Assembly (NCBI GenBank): GCA_903885855.1 | Contig: CAISKG010000308.1 | Coordinates: 1 to 6,147 of the forward strand | DNA length: 6,147 nt | DNA from: an uncultured Planctomycetaceae bacterium | GTDB lineage: Bacteria > Planctomycetota > Planctomycetia > Pirellulales > UBA1268 | Direction of reading: 5' to 3' | In this document: positions 1-4,520 of the stretch, piece after piece | How the letters are laid out: every line of letters begins with the position of its first letter | How positions within the stretch are numbered: position 1 is the first letter of the stretch | The notes under the pieces: generated by a model | Database searches by the model: none | What the model saw: only the letters and a program-made list of their open reading frames with translations | What the model was told of the DNA's origin: nothing | Position numbers and translations under genes: made by a program

Positions 1-42
1 CGAGCGGCGTAACCGACAAGCGGAGCCATGGATGGCGGAGCG

Positions 43-78
43 CCGGAGGGCCCGAGTGAGCGGGAGGCCCGGAGGGCC
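43..78. repeat. Short direct repeat, two 10-bp copies
   Basis: CCGGAGGGCC occurs at 43-52 and again at 69-78, 26 bases apart, within a stretch of related CGGAG-containing words. It may be a local low-complexity duplication or the edge of an intergenic repeat family; two copies in a GC-rich background are weak evidence for function. Confidence 0.3.
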
Positions 79-136
79 GAAGCGAACGTCCGGCGAGCGG
101 GGCACGGGCGACCCCGCAGCGGCGGGCTGGCTTCAC

Positions 137-166
137 GCGAAACACGGGCATCGTGCCCGTTTTCGC
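137..166 (-). terminator. Strong hairpin, probable terminator of the ilv operon
   Basis: On the + strand GCGAAA (137-142), one bulged C (143) and ACGGGCA (144-150) pair with TGCCCGT (154-160) and TTTCGC (161-166) across a three-base TCG loop, giving 13 base pairs with one bulge. It lies about 95 bases beyond the stop of the last leftward gene. The AAA/TTT pairs in the lower stem put short U-runs on either transcript, so it could work in both directions. There is no long U-tract, so its terminator role is inferred from position and stem strength. Confidence 0.55.
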
Positions 167-173
167 TTGGGGC

Positions 174-205
174 GGCATGCGTGCAGCCAAGGTGCACGCG
201 ATGCC
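174..205. other. Second hairpin of a three-hairpin block
   Basis: GGCAT (174-178) and GCGTGCA (179-185) pair with TGCACGC (193-199) and ATGCC (201-205), leaving a seven-base loop and one bulged G (200). The stem has 12 pairs, only 7 bases from the previous hairpin and 6 from the next. There is no U-tract, so this is more likely an RNA-stabilising or structured 3'-UTR element than a terminator. Confidence 0.5.
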
Positions 206-211
206 GCTGAC

Positions 212-230
212 CGCCGGCTTCCTGCCGGCG
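212..230. other. Third hairpin of a three-hairpin block
   Basis: CGCCGGC (212-218) and GCCGGCG (224-230) form a perfect 7-bp stem around the loop TTCCT. It begins 29 bases after the stop codon of the small leftward gene, making it the first structure in that transcript's 3' region. No U-tract follows on either strand. Confidence 0.45.
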
Positions 231-259
231 TTGCTGCGCTGCCCGGAGGCGGCGGCGGG

Positions 260-535
260 CTAGAGCTTCTTCAGCCGCGTGAACTCGTCCATCGTCACGG
301 TCGTCAGTTCGCCGTCGTCGCGGGCGAGGATGAGGACGTCGCTGTAGACCTTGTCGTCGGCGTTGCGCCGGAAGTGGAGGCCGTGGCGGCGACGCTCGCG
401 CCGCAGCACCCGCCCCACCGTCGTCGTGCTCCAGGCGGCGCTCGAGCCGACCTGCACGCCGTGGACGACCTCCACCCGGTCGCCGGGCACGAGAGAATCG
501 TAGAGCGAACGCGAAAGCTTCTCTTCGGGCGTCAT
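260..535 (-). CDS. Small conserved-looking protein of unknown function downstream of ilvC
   Basis: I do not recognise this 91-residue protein. It is charged and soluble, with no signal peptide or membrane segment. A short helical start (MTPEEKLSRSLYDSL) leads into a region with beta-strand character (PGDRVEVVHGVQVG at 17-30, then TTTVGRVL at 37-44), a basic patch (RRERRRHGLHFRRN, 45-58), and an acidic end (DDGELTTVTMDEFTRLKKL). The pattern could fit a small SH3-like barrel that binds nucleic acid, but that is inference. The ATG at 535 has GAGG seven bases upstream, and codons after it show the high third-position G+C of the neighbours. An in-frame ATG at 592, overlapping the ilvC stop behind a near-perfect AAGGAGG, would add 19 residues with less coding-like codon use. 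The gene follows ilvC in the same direction and is probably co-transcribed with it. Confidence 0.7.
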   Translation of the reverse strand: MTPEEKLSRSLYDSLVPGDRVEVVHGVQVGSSAAWSTTTVGRVLRRERRRHGLHFRRNADDKVYSDVLILARDDGELTTVTMDEFTRLKKL

Positions 536-561
536 CGGATGACCTCGCGCGGGGGACGACA

Positions 562-582
562 CGGATCGCACGACGCGATCCG
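562..582 (-). other. Intercistronic hairpin after ilvC
   Basis: CGGATCGC (562-569) and GCGATCCG (575-582) form a perfect 8-bp stem around a five-base loop, starting about 10 bases after the ilvC stop codon. No U-tract follows, so it would more likely protect the ilvC 3' end or tune expression of the small gene than terminate fully. If the upstream ATG at 592 is used, the hairpin lies within the coding sequence. Confidence 0.4.
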
Positions 583-589
583 GCGGAAG

Positions 590-603
590 CATCAGACCTC
601 CTT
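590..603 (-). promoter_or_regulatory. AAGGAGG ribosome site with TGATG overlap at the ilvC end
   Basis: The last ilvC codons (Lys-Glu-Val) spell AAGGAGG on the - strand (603-597). After four bases comes an ATG (592-590) that shares its A with the ilvC TGA stop. This ATG is in frame with the small downstream gene. The layout is classic for translational coupling or re-initiation and gives an alternative, 110-residue product for that gene. Confidence 0.5.
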
Positions 604-1596
604 GGCCTCGATCCACTTCATCATCCGGCGGAGCCGGCGGCCGGTCTCCGTGAGGCCGTGCTCGCGCTCGCGGCGGCGCGTGCTCTTGAACATCGCCGCC
701 CCGCCGCGGTTCTCGAGGATCCAGTCGCGGGCGAACTGGCCCGAACGGATCTCCTCGAGGATCTTCTTCATCTCGGCCCGCGTCTGGTCGGTGACGATGC
801 GCTTGCCGCGGGTGTAATCGCCGTACTCGGCGGTGTTCGAGATGCTGTAGCGCATGTACTCGAGCCCGCCCTGGTAGAGCAGATCGACGATGAGCTTCAT
901 CTCGTGCAGGCACTCGAAGTAGGCCATCTCCGGCTGGTAGCCCGCCTCGACGAGGGTGTCGTAGCCGGCCTTGATGAGCTCCGAGACGCCGCCGCAGAGC
1001 ACGACCTGCTCGCCGAAGAGGTCGGTCTCCGTCTCCTCGGCGATCGTGGTCTCGATCACGCCGCCACGCGTGCCGCCGATTCCCTTGGCGTAGGCCAGGC
1101 CGATCTTCTTGGTCTGGGGGGAGGCGCCGGGGCCGAGCGCGATGAGGCAGGGCACGCCGCCCCCCTTGACGTACTCGCTGCGCACCAGGTGGCCGGGGCC
1201 CTTGGGCGCCACGAGCATGATGTCGTGGCCGGTGGGGGGCTCGATCTGCCCGAAGTGGAAGTTGAAGCCGTGGCTCGCCATCAGCACCGCACCCTTCTTG
1301 AGGTTCGGCCGGATCGACGCCTTGTAGACGTCGGCGGCGAGCTCGTCGGGAAGGAGGATGTTGATGACGTCGGCCTGCTTGACCGCGTCCTCCACGCTCA
1401 TCGGCTCGAAGCCGTGCTTCTTGGCGAGGTCGTAGTTCGGCCCGCCCGGACGCTGCGCCACCACCACCTTCAGCCCGCTGTCGCGGAGATTCTGCGCCTG
1501 GGCGTGCCCCTGGCTGCCGTAGCCGATGATGGCGATCGTCTTGCCGGCGAGGTCGGCGAGGTCGGCGTCGGCGTCGTAGTAGATCGTGGCGGGCAA
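592..1596 (-). CDS. ilvC: Ketol-acid reductoisomerase, class I
   Basis: IlvC converts 2-acetolactate or 2-aceto-2-hydroxybutyrate to the 2,3-dihydroxy acid by Mg-dependent isomerisation and NAD(P)H reduction, the second common step of valine, leucine and isoleucine synthesis, in the cytoplasm. The 334-residue protein has class I length. Its Rossmann fold begins with GYGSQGHA (25-32). Conserved active-site positions are present: H109, K132, D192 and E196 in DLFGEQ, E228 and E232 in YFECLHE, and S253. The start is a TTG at 1596, supported by AGGAG seven bases upstream and by the typical N-terminus MPATIYYDADADL; the frame stays open upstream but reads as proline/arginine-rich noise. In the cofactor loop (R49-PGGPN-Y55) R49 is kept but the two usual serines are G52 and N54, so NADPH preference cannot be assumed. 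It follows ilvN by 97 bases. Confidence 0.96.
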   Translation of the reverse strand: MPATIYYDADADLADLAGKTIAIIGYGSQGHAQAQNLRDSGLKVVVAQRPGGPNYDLAKKHGFEPMSVEDAVKQADVINILLPDELAADVYKASIRPNLKKGAVLMASHGFNFHFGQIEPPTGHDIMLVAPKGPGHLVRSEYVKGGGVPCLIALGPGASPQTKKIGLAYAKGIGGTRGGVIETTIAEETETDLFGEQVVLCGGVSELIKAGYDTLVEAGYQPEMAYFECLHEMKLIVDLLYQGGLEYMRYSISNTAEYGDYTRGKRIVTDQTRAEMKKILEEIRSGQFARDWILENRGGAAMFKSTRRREREHGLTETGRRLRRMMKWIEAKEV

Positions 1597-1614
1597 GGGA
1601 CGGCTCCTGGAAAC

Positions 1615-1641
1615 GGGGTGGGGGGGAGGGCAGGGGAGGGG
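1615..1641 (+). other. G-quadruplex motif upstream of the ilvC start
   Basis: Five G-tracts of 3-7 bases (1615-1618, 1620-1626, 1628-1630, 1633-1636, 1638-1641) are separated by loops of one or two bases on the + strand, which is the template strand for ilvNC. This meets the usual G3+N1-7 pattern. The matching mRNA is C-rich and ends a few bases upstream of the ilvC Shine-Dalgarno sequence. Confidence 0.5.
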
Positions 1642-1673
1642 CCGCGGCCGGCGACGCGGCCGGCGCCGTGGCC
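1640..1673 (-). other. Imperfect GC-rich hairpin between ilvN and ilvC
   Basis: GGCCGCGGC (1640-1648) can pair with GCCGTGGCC (1665-1673), with one A/C mismatch in the - strand transcript. The region between holds two copies of GCGGCCGGCG (1644-1653 and 1656-1665). It may be an intercistronic processing or stabilising element, but such self-complementarity arises easily at this base composition. Confidence 0.25.
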
Positions 1674-1693
1674 CGGGGGGCGGGCCGCTCGGG

Positions 1694-2251
1694 TCAGGCG
1701 AGCGACTCGCGCGTCGGCATCGAATCGGCGGGGCGGCCACCGTCGGCGGCCTCGGTGAGCTCGCGCGTCGGCGGGCTCCCGCGCACCATGGCGATCCGGC
1801 CGGTCCGCACCAGTTCCAGGATGCCCAGCGGGCGCATCAGCTCGATGAAGCCCTCGAGCTTCTTCTCCGTGCCGGAGATCTCCACCACCACGCTGTCGAC
1901 GGCGACGTCCACGACGCGGCCCCGGAACACCTCCGCGAGCTCCTTGACCTCGGTGCGCGTCGGGCCGGCGGTGGCCGCCACCTTGATGAGCATCAAGTCG
2001 CGCTCGACGTAGTTGCGGGAGCTGATGTCGTCGACGCGGACGACGGTCACGATCTTCTCGAGCTGCCGCCGCACCTGGTCGAGCACCCGGTCGTCGCCGC
2101 GGAGGACGAACGTCATCCGCGAGAAGCGCCGGTCCTCCGTCTCGCCGACGGCGAGGCTGTCGATGTTGTAGCCGCGGGAGGCGAGCATCCCGGAGACGTG
2201 GGCGAGCACGCCGGGGACGTTCTGGACGGTGGCCGAGAGGACGTGGCGCAT
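1694..2251 (-). CDS. ilvN: Acetolactate synthase small (regulatory) subunit
   Basis: This is the regulatory subunit of acetohydroxyacid synthase; it binds the catalytic subunit, raises its activity and confers feedback inhibition by valine, at the first common step of branched-chain amino acid synthesis. The 185-residue product carries an N-terminal ACT domain (about 1-75) with the family signature NVPGVLAHVSGMLASRGYNI (11-30). N11, G14 and N29, equivalent to valine-site residues in E. coli IlvH, are all present, so valine sensitivity is likely. A C-terminal small-subunit domain follows (about 80-158), then a roughly 27-residue tail not typical of the family. The ATG at 2251 begins the canonical MRHVLSATVQN. 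No purine-rich Shine-Dalgarno precedes it; the upstream mRNA is almost all C. The frame stays open another 74 codons to a GTG at 2473, but that part is Pro/Ala/Arg-rich. No ilvB lies in the window. Confidence 0.94.
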   Translation of the reverse strand: MRHVLSATVQNVPGVLAHVSGMLASRGYNIDSLAVGETEDRRFSRMTFVLRGDDRVLDQVRRQLEKIVTVVRVDDISSRNYVERDLMLIKVAATAGPTRTEVKELAEVFRGRVVDVAVDSVVVEISGTEKKLEGFIELMRPLGILELVRTGRIAMVRGSPPTRELTEAADGGRPADSMPTRESLA

Positions 2252-2254
2252 GGC

Positions 2255-2285
2255 GGGGGGCCGGGGGCTGGGGGCTGGGAGCGGG
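2255..2285 (+). other. G-quadruplex motif immediately upstream of the ilvN start
   Basis: G-tracts at 2255-2260, 2263-2267, 2270-2274, 2277-2279 and 2283-2285 are separated by loops of two or three bases on the + strand (template for ilvN). The nearest tract is three bases from the ATG, where a Shine-Dalgarno sequence would be expected. The first tracts form a 7-bp near-tandem repeat, GGGGGCT. Confidence 0.5.
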
Positions 2286-2295
2286 AGCTGGACGC

Positions 2296-2322
2296 GGGTC
2301 TGGACTGGGGGTCTGGACTGGG
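2296..2322. repeat. 13-bp tandem repeat in the ilvN leader
   Basis: The unit GGGTCTGGACTGG starts at 2296 and again at 2309, giving just over two exact copies with a 13-bp period. A partial, diverged relative (GCTGGACGCGGG) precedes it. It lies in the 5' untranslated part of ilvN and may be a slippage product; no protein-binding role can be read from it. Confidence 0.45.
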
Positions 2323-2447
2323 CGGGGGACGAGGGGGCACCGGCACGACGGCAGACCGGTCGGGGATCCGGAACGAGGCCCGCCGCAGGCTCCCCCGCCG
2401 GCGGCGCCGACCGGGGCGCAGGGGCCGACGGGCGTCCGGAGGAGGGC

Positions 2448-2469
2448 AAAAACCGGGCCAAAACGCCCG
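2448..2469 (-). terminator. Attenuator-like hairpin plus U5 in the ilvN leader
   Basis: In the leftward transcript CGGGC (2469-2465), loop GUUUUG and GCCCG (2458-2454) form a 5-bp GC stem, followed by G and UUUUU (2452-2448). This has the form of a small intrinsic terminator about 10-30 bases after the inferred transcript start. The stem is short, so it may only pause polymerase. No antiterminator or leader peptide with its own stop was found. Confidence 0.3.
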
Positions 2470-2485
2470 CCACCAGGATGGTCGG

Positions 2486-2515
2486 AGTCTAGTTTGCCCC
2501 GGGCGGGCGATTCAA
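2486..2515 (-). promoter_or_regulatory. Candidate sigma-70 promoter for ilvN-ilvC
   Basis: On the - strand TTGAAT (2515-2510) and TAGACT (2491-2486) each match four of six consensus bases and are separated by 18 bases. It sits in one of the few less GC-rich patches of the divergent region. Transcription would start near 2479, giving an ilvN leader of roughly 230 bases. The match is moderate only. Confidence 0.35.
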
Positions 2516-2564
2516 GCCGCCCCGGCGGCGGGGGCGTGCGGGCCGCGGGCGCGGCGGTCGAGCG

Positions 2565-2592
2565 TTGACATGGGGCGGAAAATGCGAATAGT
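2565..2592 (+). promoter_or_regulatory. Sigma-70 promoter for rpsB-tsf-pyrH
   Basis: A perfect TTGACA -35 box (2565-2570) is followed after 16 bases by AATAGT (2587-2592), a four-of-six -10 match, in a locally AT-richer patch. Initiation near 2599 leaves a 70-base leader before the rpsB GTG. The two in-frame ATGs at 2570 and 2582 fall inside the promoter, so they would not be transcribed, which supports the downstream GTG start. Confidence 0.6.
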
Positions 2593-2668
2593 TTGCGGGA
2601 CTCTCCCTGCCCTTCCGCCCCGTGTTTCCGGTGGCCGGCAGGATGCGGTCGCCCCCCATACCCCACGA

Positions 2669-3472
2669 GTGACGAGCGTGTCGAACGTCCTGGCCCAGGA
2701 ATTGATCGAAGCCGGCGTGCATTTCGGCCATCGTGCCAGCCGCTGGAATCCGAAGATGCGGCCTTACATCCACGGCCGCAAGAACCTCATCCACATCATC
2801 GACGTCCGCGAGACGATCCGCGGGTTGCTGCGCGCCCGGAAGTACCTCAAGCAGGTGGCTTCCACCGGGAGCCTGATCCTGTTCGTGGGCACCAAGCGGC
2901 AGGGGGCCGAGGCGGTCTCGCGCGAGGCGGCCCGCTGCGGGATGCCCTACGTCTCCGACCGCTGGCTCGGCGGCACGCTCACCAACTTCCGCACGATCCG
3001 CAACCGGCTGGCGCGGCTGGAGCAGCTCGAGAAGCTGATGCCGTCGGAGGAGTTCGGCGCCTACTCCAAGAAGATGCAGTCGTCGCTGCGGCGCGAGTTC
3101 CGCAAGATGGAGCGGAATCTCGGCGGCATCCGCACGCTTTCGCGCCTCCCGGAATGCCTGGTGGTGTTCGATCCCAAGAAGGAGAAGAACGCCGTCAGCG
3201 AGGCGCGGAAGATGGGGATCACGACGGTGGCGCTGATCGACACCGACTGCGATCCCGATCTCGTCGATCTCCCCATCCCGGGCAACGACGACTCCATCCG
3301 CTCGATCGAGCTGGTGGCCGCGCGGCTGGCCGACGCCATCCTCGAGGGGAAGGCGACCACCTCCACCGACGCCCAGGCCGCCGCCGAGGGGGCCGACCCC
3401 GAGGGCAAGCAGGCCCCCCGGGCGCGGGCCAACGTCGCCAAGCGGGCCGCCCCCCGGCCGCCGAAGTCCTGA
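2669..3472 (+). CDS. rpsB: 30S ribosomal protein S2
   Basis: S2 is a late-assembling small-subunit protein at the head-body junction that is needed for S1 attachment in many bacteria. The 267-residue product shows the family signatures ELIEAGVHFGHRASRWNPKM (11-30), YIHGRKNLIHIIDVRET (33-49), LFVGTKRQ (71-78), DRWLGGTLTNFRTI (97-110) and the C-terminal block DTDCDPDLVDLPIPGNDDSI (191-210). A coiled-coil insertion typical of S2 spans about 112-158. After residue 228 there is a tail of about 40 residues rich in Ala, Lys, Arg and Pro. The start is GTG at 2669 or the second in-frame GTG at 2678; no ATG is available downstream of the promoter, and neither GTG has a Shine-Dalgarno sequence. It is the first gene of the rpsB-tsf-pyrH cluster. 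Confidence 0.96.
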   Translation: MTSVSNVLAQELIEAGVHFGHRASRWNPKMRPYIHGRKNLIHIIDVRETIRGLLRARKYLKQVASTGSLILFVGTKRQGAEAVSREAARCGMPYVSDRWLGGTLTNFRTIRNRLARLEQLEKLMPSEEFGAYSKKMQSSLRREFRKMERNLGGIRTLSRLPECLVVFDPKKEKNAVSEARKMGITTVALIDTDCDPDLVDLPIPGNDDSIRSIELVAARLADAILEGKATTSTDAQAAAEGADPEGKQAPRARANVAKRAAPRPPKS

Positions 3473-3514
3473 CCACCGTCCCGCCGGCGGCCGTTCCGCG
3501 CAGCCATCCGTTCA

Positions 3515-3543
3515 CCGGGCCCGGCCGGCTCCGGCCGGCCCGG
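3515..3543 (+). other. Strong hairpin between rpsB and tsf
   Basis: CCGGGC (3515-3520), a bulged C and CGGCCGG (3522-3528) pair with CCGGCCG (3531-3537) and GCCCGG (3538-3543), giving up to 13 GC pairs around a tiny CT gap; the innermost pairs must open to form a loop. No U-tract follows. It could be a partial attenuator or processing site that adjusts the S2/EF-Ts ratio; E. coli also has an intergenic attenuator here, but the function in this organism is inferred. Confidence 0.4.
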
Positions 3544-3651
3544 GGCCGACGGGGCCGTCGTCGCCTTCCTGCGTGACGCGTCATTTCCGCCGATCCGTTC
3601 CCACCGACTCCCGAATCCCCTTTCCCCATCCTTCCGCCAGGAGCGCTTCCG

Positions 3652-4494
3652 ATGGCTGAGATCACGGCCGCAGCGGTGATGGCACTGCGTGACAAGACCG
3701 GCCTGCCGATGATGGAGTGCAAGAAGGCGCTGCTGGAGTGCGGCGGCAACACCGAGCAGGCGATGGAATGGTTGCGCAAGCAGGGGATCAAGACGCAGGC
3801 CCTGCGTGCCGACCGCGAGACCTCCACCGGCCGGCTGGCGGTCCACGCCGATCCGTCGCGCAACGTCGGCGCGATGATCGAGCTGAAGTGCGAGAGCGCG
3901 CCGGTCGCCAACGGCCCGGATTTCAAGGCCCTGGCGCAGGACATGGCCACGACGCTGGCCCTCGGCCCGGGGGCCAAGACCCCGGATGAGCTCCTCGCCC
4001 AGAAGAGCCACGCCCACCCCGACAAGACGCTCGCCGAGCTGAAGGACGACCTCTTCAATCGGATGCGCGAGGTGTTCGAGCTGGCACGCATCTGCCGGAT
4101 CGACGCCCCGTGCGGCGCCTACGCCCACCACGACGGCTCGAAGGCGGCGCTCGTGGAGATCGCCGGGAAGACGGGCGGACCCGAGGCGGCGACCGTCGCC
4201 AAGGACATCTCCATGCACGTCGTGGCGCTGGCGCCCCAGGCGATCACCAAGGAGGATCTCGATCCGGCCGTCGTGGCCAAGGAGCGCGAGATCCTCACCG
4301 AGGCGGCGCGCGGCGAGGGGAAGCCGGAGAACATCATCGCCAAGATGATCGAGGGGCGGCTGCGCAACTTCTTCAGCCAGTGCGTGCTCCTCGAGCAGCC
4401 GTTCGTGAAGGACGACAAGCAGACCGTCGGGCAGCTGGCGAAGTCGGCCGGGCTCGAGGTGAAGCGCGTCGAGAATTGGAAGCTCGGCGGCTGA
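3652..4494 (+). CDS. tsf: Elongation factor Ts
   Basis: EF-Ts is the guanine-nucleotide exchange factor for EF-Tu in translation elongation. The 280-residue product has family length. The N-terminal UBA-like EF-Tu-binding module is clear: ITAAAVMALRDKTGLPMMEC (4-23), then KKALLECGGNTEQAMEWLRK (24-43). The core and C-terminal region keep SMHVVALAP (187-195), GKPENIIAKMIEGRLRNFF (223-241) and LLEQPFVKD (246-254). The ATG at 3652 has AGGAG at 3639-3643 with eight bases of spacing, the best ribosome site in the operon. The notable oddity is residues 81-86, ESAPVA, where most bacterial EF-Ts have TDFVA; the Asp-Phe pair that perturbs the EF-Tu Mg/GDP site is absent. The gene is 179 bases after rpsB and 26 before pyrH. 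Confidence 0.96.
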   Translation: MAEITAAAVMALRDKTGLPMMECKKALLECGGNTEQAMEWLRKQGIKTQALRADRETSTGRLAVHADPSRNVGAMIELKCESAPVANGPDFKALAQDMATTLALGPGAKTPDELLAQKSHAHPDKTLAELKDDLFNRMREVFELARICRIDAPCGAYAHHDGSKAALVEIAGKTGGPEAATVAKDISMHVVALAPQAITKEDLDPAVVAKEREILTEAARGEGKPENIIAKMIEGRLRNFFSQCVLLEQPFVKDDKQTVGQLAKSAGLEVKRVENWKLGG

Positions 4495-4520
4495 CGCCGG
4501 CGAAAGCGAAGCGACCAGCG

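Larger units (their letters stand above)
1..259. other. Intergenic region at left edge, no supported gene
   Basis: No reading frame here looks like a protein: the open frames give low-complexity Arg/Gly/Ala-rich translations without a recognisable domain, and the longest rightward one runs on antisense to the small gene and ilvC. Bases 1-136 contain G- and purine-rich short repeats; bases 137-230 contain three consecutive hairpins described separately. A gene could end just left of the window, but nothing in the first bases identifies one. Confidence 0.6.
2252..2668. other. Divergent ilvN/rpsB control region
   Basis: These 417 bases carry no supported gene. From left to right they hold a G-rich stretch with a quadruplex motif and tandem repeats (2255-2335), a GC-rich section of the ilvN leader, an attenuator-like hairpin (2448-2469), the leftward ilvN promoter candidate (2486-2515), a very GC-rich spacer including the inverted repeat GCCGCC-N2-GGCGGC at 2516-2529, the rightward rpsB promoter (2565-2592), and a pyrimidine-rich rpsB leader of about 70 bases. 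Confidence 0.6.

Noticed and set aside
32..817. Long rightward open frame of 261 codons
   Set aside because: It lies antisense to the small gene and the end of ilvC, has a low-complexity Arg/Gly/Ala translation with no domain, and is explained by the high G+C content keeping antisense frames open.
536..913. Longer upstream start for the small gene, overlapping ilvC
   Set aside because: The extra residues overlap ilvC coding sequence and read as Arg/Pro/His-rich noise; both the 592 and 535 starts have much better ribosome sites.
1597..1740. 48-codon N-terminal extension of IlvC
   Set aside because: It overlaps ilvN and reads as Pro/Arg-rich sequence; the TTG at 1596 has an AGGAG at ideal spacing and gives the standard length.
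658..1758. 366-codon rightward open frame
   Set aside because: It is the mirror of ilvC; its His/Leu/Val/Asp-rich translation is the usual antisense shadow of a GC-rich gene.
2252..2473. 74-codon in-frame N-terminal extension of IlvN from a GTG
   Set aside because: The translation is Pro/Ala/Arg-rich without similarity to the family, while MRHVLSATVQN at 2251 matches the canonical start. It remains possible only as a minor alternative.
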